The position numbers and the translations under genes are program-made. A DNA stretch of 64,000 nt from Vitrella brassicaformis. Lineage: Eukaryota; Sar; Vitrellaceae. The notes under the pieces are model-generated. The model was not told where the DNA came from and made no database searches. It worked only from the letters and a program-made list of their open reading frames with translations. The stretch is taken from the NCBI GenBank assembly GCA_001179505.1, contig CDMY01000718.1, positions 223,383-287,382 of the forward strand, read 5' to 3'. This document shows positions 1-9,143 of the stretch, one piece after another (position 1 is the stretch's first letter; each line of letters opens with the position of its first letter).

Positions 1-448
1 GTGCGTCTGGTTTGACACAGATGATGTGCCTCGGTTCAAGACGGTTGAGCTGTCGAGTCTGACCAACGACGACATAGTGGCGATATTCATGCAAGACGCG
101 CGTCTGACGAACCTAGTGGACACTGCTAGGACGGTAGGTACCTTCACTTGCAAGACAGATGGATGGATGGATGGATGGCGGGCGTCACGGCCATGTCTGT
201 GGCGCACAGGAGGAGTGGGATGGCGAGACCTTCGCTGAGGTATTAGAGACCGACAAGATGAACGTGCAAAAGGCCATCAACGAGGTGCTGGGCAACCGCA
301 TTACCACCGGCAAGGTCGCACGCATCGTCAGATGGCTCAAACGCATCGATCCAAACGCGGTCAGTCAGTACACACACACACACACAAGCAGCCACCAGGA
401 GCGTTGTGTGATTGTTGCGCACAGGTGCAGGTGCCCCTTTCGACGTAG
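1..448 (+). CDS. 3' end of an unrecognised gene (partial)
   Basis: The gene begins before the window. Three exons join in phase 0: 2-133, 210-359 and 425-448 (stop TAG at 446-448). Introns are GT-AG (134-209 and 360-424). The readable part is about 100 residues, with DVPRFKTVELSSLTNDDIV near the start, then a helical stretch with EEWDGETFAEVLE and KVARIVRWLKRIDPNAV, ending in VQVPLST. The pattern of short amphipathic helices resembles SAM- or death-fold bundles, but I do not recognise the family and assign no function. The joins are well supported because both introns keep one frame and internal stops fall only in introns. Confidence 0.6.
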
Positions 449-1398
449 ACGATAGCTGCAGATGCGCATCCAGACCACTGCATCAATCAAGTGAGAATGT
501 ACGCACACACACAACACGACACTCACAGCTACACACATGGTCGCGGCCGTCTTCGATCGTGTGTGTGCAGGTGGTATCTTGTCTGTTCGAGGGCTGACGA
601 TGTAGCGATAGCGGTTTTCGGTCTTCAGGGGTCCGAGTGGGTGGGGTGGTATGCCGGCTGCTGTGCATAGGTCTGTCTCTCTCTTGTGTATGTGACCTAC
701 AAGACGTTTCTGCACATATGCTGCAGTTTTGCCGGTGAGAGGGCGCATTGAGTGTGTCAACAGATAGGGCCGCGTCGGGTGTACCTTCACTGTGCATAGG
801 CGTGTTACATGTGAAGATTGGACAGCGAGCTGCAGTCAATGGCATCCATCCCATACCCATCCACGAGGGGCACAGAGAAGAATCAGTGCAATTGAGGAGC
901 ATCATCAATGAACCAAATCTTGCCTTTTCGTAACTTGCCTGTTTCCGACAGCCCTACTGCCTCACCCTGAGGCTCTCAGGTCCAGGGGAAACCGCCTGGA
1001 AGGCTTCGGAAAGGGCCGATCGAGTGAGGATCGAATTGTCGTCGGTTTCCAAACTGGCAAATTCAATTCCTAAACTGCTTGACTGAATTAATGCTATGTG
1101 TGTTGAGGAAGCATATCATGAAAGAAACGGCTCAAAAGGGCCTGCAGAAACCATCCGCTTCACTTCAAAGCTCGCATCTCGCTAGTGCGTCCATCCTTCT
1201 TTGTTTCTTTGTGTTGCAGCTCGTGTGAAGCCAACTCTGTGACGCCATACCAAGCATCGAAAGATCTGCAATAATCGCCGAAGGTACACTTACATGAACG
1301 CAACGTCATTCGTTCGCTGACCGCTCTGCCAACAACACAGTAGAGTGGCAGGTAGAGCAGCGGAGGTTTCTTCCTTTCTCGTCGGGCTTGGATCAGCC
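449..1398. other. Intergenic spacer
   Basis: No exon chain could be built on either strand. The 5' part holds short (CA)n tracts and is probably the 3' flank of the upstream gene. The 3' part precedes the start codon of the next + strand gene and probably holds its promoter. No clear TATA or other element was recognised. Confidence 0.5.
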
Positions 1399-4188
1399 AT
1401 GGCAAGTCAATCTCCCTCTCGTGGGGAAGAGGGCGTTCAGCAGCAGGAGCCTTCGAGAGCTGCTGGGCTGTGCGCAGTCCAGCCGACAAGTGAGCACACG
1501 AGAGGCAACTCTGCGCATGGTCCTCACTCTGTTGGATGCGTGATCTTTTCTCAGGTGCTTCCAGTCAGCTTCGCAGCAACCACGATGCTGCCCTGCCTGA
1601 GCCGCCACGGATCAGTGGGGGCACACCAGTGACTGAAGATATGATACAGACAGCTGTTGCCACGATCGCCGTCACAGGCGTGCCACTGAGCAGCAATGCA
1701 CCTGGGCACAACACGTCACAGGTATGTGGACAAGTGAGCGGGCACGCAAAGATACGTGTGGCGCTTGATACCTGTCTGCCTGCTGGTTCCACCCAGGGCT
1801 CTCTCCATCATTTTTCATCAACAGGACCGTCATCGATCGACCATGATCCGCCATTCCCCTACCCACAGCCACCAGCCGCCGCTCTTCCTCACCCCTCGCA
1901 GCCACCAATCCACCCGTATTACCTACTCCCGCACCACGCCCTCGTCCATTGCCCCGTGGATGGCGTACCTGCTGTGTCGCCGGATGCGACGGCCGGGTCG
2001 GCACGCCGGCGTGCGTCATCCCTCCCGTACTCTTCTCGATCAAGGGAATTCACGATCGACGAGAGAGAGAGGCTTGTGGACGAGTTCGAGACGCGCAGGG
2101 CAGCGGGAGAGGCCCTCACGCAGCAGGCATTTGCACTCGAGAAGGGCATCACACTCAGCCAGCTGAAGCACTGGCTGGTCAAGGTGGGACAGGAGACTGA
2201 AGCAGCCGACAAGACAAAGAAGCGCAACAGGCCACCGAGGTATGGGCCGATCGAGGCCGAGATGCGTCAATGGATGCTAACCCAGCAACAGCCTATGCAA
2301 GTCCCGTGCGAGGCAATCCGCCGCAGAGCGCTGGAGATCGCTCGTCGCCTGGGCATCAACGACTTCAAGGCGAGCAACAGCTGGATCACAGGCCTCAAGG
2401 AACGCTACCAACAGGTGGGACAGAGATCGAGCAGGCGGGGCATGAGCGTATGCGCAATCCATCGCATGTCTGTTGCGTTGCCCGATTCAGGGTATCACTT
2501 TCGTCCCCGAACTGTCTCCTGCTGCTTCTGTCGCTGCTGCTGCTGCTGCTCCTGACACCGATGACGTGATGGTGAGGGAAGACTACATGAAAGGCGCACT
2601 CACCTCGGATTTGCGTGTGGTCTAGTTGGTGGGACCGGAGGTGTTCAGAGCCGACGCATCGGATGACAGGCACAGCCAGCCGAAACGGACAAACAATCAG
2701 GTGACAGCAAGCAGTTCATGATTTCACATGACTCGTCATCTTGTGGGCGTTTCAGAGACGCGGAGAAGGGCGATCTGCTCCCCACTCCCCTCTCCCGACG
2801 CATCCACCCCATCCCCACCCTCTGCCGATATCCCTCACCCTCCACCCAGCCCCACAGCCCAACACACCTCCATCCATCGGCACTTGCCAGGAGGGTGCTG
2901 CTGCTCCACAGCCAGTTGACGACGATGATACACACACAGCGGATGGATTTATCGGCCGAGGTCGTGGCGACGAGCCAGCAGGGCCAACACAACAAGACAG
3001 CCTAATGGCGGAACTCGAGAGGGAGCTGAGAGACTACATGGCGAATTTTGGTTATCCAATGGCCGTGAACAGGGAGGTCATCAGGGACACAGCGTTGCAG
3101 ATTGCAAGTCGGCTGCTGGGGCTGAATGACTTCTGCGCGAGCGACGAGTGGATCGAGGCATTCATGGTGCCGTACCAGCAGGTAGGAGAGAGCAAACACA
3201 TGGAGGGAAGCAACGTCAATGGCGATTCCTGTTTGCCCGCATGCTCTATTTCTCTCCAGAGCCCACCTGTTGTTGCCGCTGCGGCGGCTGCAAACAGTGC
3301 CTACTGCCCGGGTCATCCAACCCCGAGCACACAGTCGCCCAGCCCCCTCACCCCACAAGCAGGTCGGCCGCTGAATGACTACACATGTACCAGCACATAT
3401 TCATTGGAACTGCTGCGCTTCAGGCAATGGCGGCGCTGCCGTACGTACCCCCGTGACGTCATCCCCTGCTCAGGTGAGCGTGTGTACGCACTTACGTGAC
3501 TGTAGCGGCCCTGTGTGATACTGTCTGTATATACATGTGTTCCCTACTGGCTCCAGAGCACTACGGGCGCTGCTGTGGAGCAACAGTCGGAACATTCACA
3601 TGGCCGGGACACCATGAGTGTAAGAAGCACTACCACACCATCTGTCTGAGTACACATCAGCCATCTACATGTGTACTGTGTTGTCTCAGGTCGTCCACTC
3701 AGAGGACAGGAGGACGGCCAGTGGCGACAGGCACCCCAAGTACCAGAAGAATGACCGATTCCCGCACTTAGAGGACCCGTGCTCGGTGGTAAGGGGTGCA
3801 TAGGGATCACTCGGCTGCAGCGCATCCGTATTGTCGTCTTCGTGTTGTGTGTTCAGGTATGGTCTCGTTCGTCGGTCAAGTCTGCGATCAGCGACAGCGC
3901 CGATGACACCTCCAGTGGCAAACAAGAGGTCAGTACGAAGGGAGGACACAGCAATAGCTTCCCTGCTGCACATGGGGTGTACACGTCCTTCTCTGTCTCT
4001 TGTGCCGTCACCAGGCCGATGCTGACATCATTAGTTTGTCATCCGATGGTGTGGTCGCTGCAAGGGTCCTGGCGGCTTGCAGCACGACAGAACAAGGCTG
4101 TAGCGACACACTGCGAGGCGACGTGATACCTAAAATGACAGCCATTGACCCCTCACTCGTTACCGTTCACCAAGCATACGACTGGTAA
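1399..4188 (+). CDS. Protein with two CENP-B-type helix-turn-helix domains
   Basis: The start ATG at 1399 (MASQSPSRGEEGV) was chosen because exon 1399-1489 joins in phase to 1555-1721 and 1797-2414. Further exons: 2491-2571 (Ala-rich), about 2626-2700, about 2757-3180, about 3261-3350, then small exons to the TAA at 4186-4188. A Pro-rich N-terminus is followed by a region starting FTIDERERLVDEFETRR and then a CENP-B/Tc5-type DNA-binding helix-turn-helix (about 2260-2414), recognisable by the pattern E..MRQWM...A..IA.RLGINDFKASNSWI. A second, more divergent copy lies at 3005-3180 (AELERELRDYM, LGLNDFCASDEWIEAF). Such domains bind DNA in pogo/Tigger transposases and in domesticated relatives such as CENP-B and Jerky. 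No DDE transposase domain or terminal repeats were seen, so this looks like a domesticated DNA-binding protein. The last two or three exons are less certain. Confidence 0.62.
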
Positions 4189-4234
4189 AACACTTGCACA
4201 CATACGTACTCGTCCACGTAAATTATCAGATGGT

Positions 4235-7200
4235 ATGGCAGGTACACTTATGAGCAGAACAAGGGCGTCAGTGGCTGGTTCTCCTTACTGGGGCCTGTTC
4301 ATCAAGGAGGACAACACTACGACCTGCGCAGGCAGGTACTCAGCAAGCGAAACGACGCAGGATAGGCCGACAAAGACTCTAGTGTCCGGCGTTTCTCAGG
4401 GCTCGGGCTTGCCCCCGGCCCACGTGTCAAGTAGTGATAACCTGATGGTAGAGCTGTTAGGTGTGTCGAGCCTGTTGGTTTCACTTAAGGTTCTCGCCAG
4501 CACAGTGCCTTTGACGGAACAAGTGGTAGGCTGCGGTTCTGACGGTGCTTTGACATTGCGTCTTCTTGTCCTCTTCTCGGTGCAGGTCGCCCTGCTGATC
4601 GATCATCAGCTTCCATTCATCACTTCAACCATTCAAAAGAACCGAGAGGCAATCGACCAGAGGGAGGAGAAGATCTTCGGGCAACTGGGGGACAGCATGA
4701 GAGAGCTGCTCAGGAAGCTGGAACCGCACGTCGGCGAGCTCGACCAGGGCATCAAAAATGCCTTTCATCGACTGGCCGAGAAGATAAATGGCGGCGCTGC
4801 AGTCGCATCTTCTTCTCTTGGCGAGTCCCTGCACGGCTTCCTGCACTCGTTCATGCTGATTCCATCCGAGAAGCGGAACCTTCTCCTGGAGATTGTAGCG
4901 GCGTGGACTGTCGAGCTCTTCACAAGGTACATGGCAGAATGGAGGTGGCCTGAGAGCGCTGAGTTGGGGTGTGTCTTTGCAGGTGTCCTCCCAACAATCG
5001 TCACTCATCCAGCAGGGAGGGCTCAAGACAGCCGAAAGGCCGCCGTGTTGGGTGCCGGGTGCCTGGCTGCTATCATGCCAACTGCCTGAGAACCGGACAC
5101 CATTACTGCAAATGGTGCAAGGACACCGACTCTGCCCACTTCGCCGCTGATTGCCACCGCAAGCCCGGCTTCAGCGGGGAATACCCAGCAAACACGGCTT
5201 TGGTGAGTGGGCCAAACAAACGGGGACCGCTGCATGAGCCCATTTGGTGTGTCTGCTCATGCTCTTAGGCATTTTTATTGCCCTGGCCGTCGTTCCCATT
5301 CTGGTCGCACTACCCGTCACCCCAGTACAGCTCCCCTCGCAGCATCCAAGACATCCTGGCCCACCACGCCCACGATCACGGCCGCGCAAAGGAGCCCACG
5401 GACGTCACCCGTCTGCTGAGCACGCTGCAGTCGGCCATGGGCGGCCGAGGGGGCAGCTTCCGTGGAGTGGAAAAGATGTGGACCTCCATCTTCATCGACG
5501 AGACGCTGCCCGTCCTGTGTGACGTCCTCTCCAAGGGCGGCTACAGCTTCCCTCTGCGATCCTCCTCCAACAACCCGGGCAGCGGCATGGAGAAACAGAT
5601 GACGGCTCGGCAGTGCTTCGCCCTCATCGGCGCGGGCTTCCTCTGTCTGCACAAGCACGACGATCCAGGCAGCCTCAACTTTGACCGCCTGTTCGACAAC
5701 AGCACACCCTCTGGCATGGCCAAGCTGCAGTGCTTCATCAACTACCTCGACACCATGGCGCGGGCCATCAAGGAGAACAAGAGCACCGAGACGGATCGTG
5801 TGGTCATCTTCCAAGCCCTGCATAGCCCAGCGGCGGGGCTTCAGGAGTGGTCGGAGTCGACTGCCACTCTGGTGGACGTGCGATTCGTGGAAGGCACCCA
5901 AGCGTCCATCTTCGACTCGGAGGGCATTAGGGGCGACTTCGCCAACGAGGACATCGGTGGCGGAACGCTGGGAAACGGTACGCAGACCACCTCAGGGGAC
6001 CCACATGCCTTCTTGCATGTGTGTCTGTGTCTTGCTGTGTGTGTGTGTGTCTGTGTCAGGTGCGGTGCAGGAGGAGATTTTGTTCTCAATCGAGCCTGAG
6101 TGCCTTGTCGCCCGCTACCTCTTCCCCAGAGCCATGCAGCCCACAGAGGCCTTCATGATCGTCGGCTCCAAGACGTTCAGCCGCACATCGGGATACGGCC
6201 GCGAGACCCTCCGCTTCGCTGGCCCTGTCCTCGACACCGCCACCACGAGACACGTCGATGGCCATCCGGTGCTGAACAAGTACATCGTGGCCTTCGATGC
6301 CGTCAACTTTGGCAAGCACGGGGGCGATCAGCAGTACGACGAGACGTGTGTGCTGCGGGAGCTCAACAAGGCACACACGGCGTTCCACTGCAATGGCCTG
6401 ACGGTCGTCAGTGGCATGCCCTTCGCGACGGGTGAGTGAGGCACACACACAGAATGGTCATCTTGTCTTGTCTGCACATCTGCGTCGGCTCGTGTGTCTG
6501 TGCGTGTGTCTGTCTGTCCAGGCAATTGGGGCTGCGGTGTGTTTGGTGGCGACCCCCAGTGAAAGCTGCTCATCCAGTGGTGTGCTGCGAGTATCGCCGG
6601 CCGCCCGCTGCACTACTACCCGCGAGACGAGCGCAGCCTTATGGGCGCCGAGCGCTTCATCCACAGCCTGAAGGCCGCTGGGTGCGACACTGTAGGCGGG
6701 CTGGTCCAGCTGATGTGTGACAGGCGCACACAGAGGGCCATCGCGGGGCGGAATCGAATGTCGGCATTCGAGGCCATCAAGGCGATCTTCACGGAGCGGA
6801 GCAGACCATCCCCACCACCCGTGGTATAAGCTGCCCCTCCATACCTGTCTGCATCAATCTCATCGGCTTTGTGCGTTTGTGTGCCAGTCTCGCAGCTCAT
6901 TGCCTCCATCCCACATGCAGCACTACTCGCCCCAGTTCGCATTGACCGACGCGCCTGCAACGCCACCCACGACACGTCAAGACGGCCAGCGCAACGTGGT
7001 GAGCCGTCAGCCAAAGCTGAGGTCCTGTGGTCATGCCTGTCTGTTTGTGCCCGCCATGTGTTGCCGTGGCTGTGTTGTCTGCAGGGTGGTTCGTCATCGT
7101 CAGGGCGGTCCCGCGGCCACCACTCGCCCGACCACCACGCTCACCACCGCGGCTCCCATGACAGAGAGCACAGCCACGAGAGAAAGCCAAGTTATGACCC

Positions 7201-8722
7201 CAAGCCCTTGGGCTGCCGTGTCAAGGGCTGCACTCATCCCAACTGCCGGAAGACGGGCAAGCACTACTGCAAAACCTGCGGCGACACGGTACTGTGCCGA
7301 CAAGAACCAAGGCCGATGATGCGACGCGACACCAGTATCGCCTCTCTGTGTGTTTGTCTGTGTGCAGGACTCTGATCACTATTCGTCTGCATGCCCCAAG
7401 CTGCGGAAGGCCTCGTCGAGTCGGGTGCGGTCGGCCGCTGACTCGGGTGGAAGTGATGATGACGGCAACGAATCGGACGATAGCACAGTGCAAAGGGATG
7501 GGAAGGGGAGGCCGCATTGCTTCCTACGCACTCATGGTTAGTGCTGTTGTCTGTTGTGTGTTGCTGTCAGGCTGCATCGTCCCGCAGGTCTCGTCGGTCG
7601 TCTGGCTGCTCGTCTGGCTCCCCGGGTGGCGCCAACCCGATGATGCAGCCCATGATGCAGGTTCGCTCATGCGCATGCACTCAGTGGATGCGAAGGCTGG
7701 CCGATGGTGTGTTCTTTGGCATTGTGTGGCGCAGCTCCTCATGTCAATGATGCAGCAGCCGCCTCCGCCACCCCCTGCGCCCGCCACAGGAGCTGGCCAG
7801 CAGGACACCGACCAGACGGCCAATCAGAACACCAATCAGCAGACCAACCAGAACGCCAATGCAGCCCTGGTGGGCACACGCCACTGCAAGCACCTCCGCC
7901 GCCTCTCACCGTGTATTTGTATGTCCCCTTCAGGCCGCCCCTGTGTGTGACCCGCGTGTGCTGGCTACAGCCATGCTCTTCAACAACCTCTTCATATCGG
8001 GTCAGCAGCAGCAGCAGGGCGGTGACTCGCCTCGCCACCGCCGCCGCTCCCCGTCCCCCCGTCGCCCGTCGTGCGGCGTCCGAGGCTGCCGCATCGACCA
8101 CTCCCAACACAAGTGCCGACGGTGCGGCAAGATCAACGACCATTTGACCAGGGACTGCACAGTGCAATGTCGTGTGCCCGGCTGCAAGAAAGCGCACAAT
8201 CACTACTGCCGTCTGTGTGGAGACAAGGACAGCGACCACTGGGCCAGCGAATGCCCCAAGGGCATCACACTTTACCACCAGACATCCATAGCGGCAGGTC
8301 AGGCGATCGCGTCGGGCCGCAACATGCAGCCGGGCACTGGTGGTCTCGTTGGTGGCGGCATCTATTTGTAAGCACATGGCACATCATGGCGTGAATGTGC
8401 TGTCTCTGCATGTACGTGCGCGTGTGTGTGTCTCGTCAGTGCGGCGACCGAGCAAGAGACCAACAGAAAGGCCCACCACCGCGGCTGCATGATCGAGGCC
8501 AGAGTGTACCTGGGAAAGATCAAGCAGATCACCAAGACCCAGATCTTCAACTACACCCACCAGAGCCTGCAGCAAGAGGGCTACGACTCGATACACGTGA
8601 CGCCCATGGTGACGGGGGATGAGTACATCGTCTTCAACCGGGCGCAGGTTAAGCTGAGGAAGGTGTGGGACATGGCGACCAAAGCAGAGATTCCCATCAA
8701 GCATCATGATCTGTCACAGTGA
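4235..8722 (+). CDS. Predicted PARG-ART fusion with Cys/His zinc modules (copy 1; internal TGA)
   Basis: Exons that join in phase: about 4235-4926, 4983-5202, 5269-5977, 6060-6431, 6522-6823, 6888-6998, 7085-7288, 7368-7487, 7571-7660, 7735-7869, 7934-8367, 8440-8722 (TGA). Domain order: a helical N-terminal region (start uncertain), a Cys/His module, a PARG catalytic region with its helical accessory domain and the signature GGG-x7-QEE, a Ser/His-rich linker, a second Cys/His module, a Gln/Asn/Pro-rich linker, two more Cys/His units, and a PARP-like ART domain. PARG removes poly(ADP-ribose) and ART enzymes add ADP-ribose from NAD+, so one chain would carry both eraser and writer. The TGA at 6560-6562 interrupts the PARG part in this sequence. 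Alternatively the PARG gene ends at the TAA beginning at 6827, in the would-be intron, and the ART is a separate gene. The phase-0 chain through eight further exons, and conservation of the linker exon in copy 2, favour one gene. Confidence 0.68.
5023..5165 (+). other. Cys/His zinc module 1 (copy 1)
   Basis: The encoded unit begins GCRVPGCYHANCLRTGHHYC and continues with KWC, DTDSAHFAADC. The second half has the spacing C-x2-C-x6-H-x4-C, a CCHC-like zinc-binding pattern slightly wider than the retroviral-type knuckle. The same unit recurs at 7202-7400 and, in variant form, at 8072-8262 and in the duplicated copies. It probably binds nucleic acid or poly(ADP-ribose), by analogy only. Confidence 0.6.
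5269..6823 (+). other. PARG catalytic region, copy 1
   Basis: Exons 5269-5977, 6060-6431 and 6522-6823. The helical N-terminal part contains RLLSTLQSAMGG, FIDETLPVLCDVL and MTARQCFALIGAGFLCLH, as in the PARG accessory domain. The macro-like part has the PARG signature: GGG at 5956-5964 and QEE at 6068-6076, with the adjacent catalytic glutamates. An 82-bp intron (5978-6059) sits inside the signature. Downstream are LVARYLFPRAM, FMIVGSKTFSRTSGYGRE and ATGNWGCGVFGGD, all family landmarks. The TGA at 6560-6562 follows the last landmark. Confidence 0.82.
6560..6562 (+). other. In-frame TGA in PARG copy 1
   Basis: In the exon starting at 6522 the frame reads GNWGCGVFGGDPQ and then TGA. The paralogous exon in copy 2 has TGG (Trp) at the same point, in an otherwise nearly identical stretch. 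One G-to-A change explains it. It would remove the last part of the PARG fold and everything after it if the message is one chain. Confidence 0.8.
7202..7400 (+). other. Cys/His zinc module 2, split by an intron (copy 1)
   Basis: GCRVKGCTHPNCRKTGKHYC, KTCGDT before the intron 7289-7367, then DSDHYSSAC after it. It has the same layout as module 1, with the intron between the CxxC and the H-x4-C half. It is preceded by a Ser/Arg/His-rich linker encoded from 7085. Confidence 0.6.
7934..8722 (+). other. Zinc modules 3/4 and PARP-like ADP-ribosyltransferase domain, copy 1
   Basis: Exon 7934-8367 encodes a Gln/Arg-rich stretch, then two Cys/His units (CGVRGCRIDHSQHKCRRCG... and CRVPGCKKAHNHYCRLCGDK... 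with HWASEC). The catalytic domain starts at TLYHQTSIAAGQAIASG. Key elements: His in YHQTS, Tyr in GGGIYFA (TTT codon split by intron 8368-8439), and Glu in GDEYIVFN. This H-Y-E triad is what PARP-family enzymes with glutamate-directed or polymerising chemistry use. The domain is short and lacks the PARP regulatory helical domain. It is fully open to the TGA at 8720-8722. Confidence 0.75.
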
Positions 8723-9143
8723 GACCGGCATGTGTGATAAGACACATTGATGTGTGTAAGCTCTTTCCACGTGTTGTGTTGAGTGACTACGTGGTTAGTG
8801 ATGTATAAGAAGTGATATCTCGGTCGAGGTAGGTTTCGTGTGCTGGCTTTCCTTTTTGTCGGCTGCTGCCTTGGCCAACCGAAAGGTCGGCCCTGTAATG
8901 TGGTGTTGGTGGAGTGGGGGAGCTGACCGCATCGCTGTCATGCGCATGAATGCACTCTGTCTCTGTGCTACCGGCCTTGTGATGACTTGGTGCTACTAAC
9001 CCTCTTGGTGCTCCGACGACACACATTGCACAAGATATAATAAGTATTCACGAGCACATGAAAACACACCCAGTGAGTGCTGACCAGTCAGCTACAAGTG
9101 GGCAAATATCTACGCCTTGACCTGCTTCTACTCGCACTTGTGA
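8723..9143. other. Tail-to-tail intergenic spacer
   Basis: This lies between the 3' ends of the PARG-ART gene (+) and the KIF-binding protein gene (-). It presumably holds both polyadenylation regions. No exon or structured element was recognised. Confidence 0.5.

Larger units (their letters stand above)
4990..7048 (+). repeat. Segmental duplication unit A, copy 1
   Basis: This stretch (zinc module, PARG exons, linker exon and their introns) aligns in the same orientation with 16590-18661. The intron at 5203-5268 appears identical to the one at 16799-16864. The left edge falls inside an exon, about 8 bases after its acceptor. The right edge is inside the intron after exon 6888-6998. Confidence 0.8.
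7200..8722 (+). repeat. Segmental duplication unit B, copy 1
   Basis: The ART half of the locus. It aligns with 14344-15850 in inverted orientation, exon for exon and with the same intron phases. In copy 1, unit B directly follows unit A. Confidence 0.78.

Noticed and set aside
6560-6562. Selenocysteine or reassigned UGA in PARG copy 1
   Set aside because: The paralogue has Trp, not Cys, at this place; no selenocysteine-insertion hairpin was recognised, and TGA ends other genes here normally (8720-8722, 32978-32980).
5023-8262. CCHC modules as remnants of a retrotransposon gag
   Set aside because: The spacing is C-x2-C-x6-H-x4-C, not the retroviral C-x2-C-x4-H-x4-C. No protease, reverse transcriptase, integrase or long terminal repeats are nearby, and the units are split by spliceosomal introns.
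7934-8722. ART domain as a bacterial toxin-type mono-ADP-ribosyltransferase
   Set aside because: There is no secretion signal or toxin partner. The triad is H-Y-E with PARP-like spacing, and the domain is embedded in an intron-rich nuclear gene with PARG.
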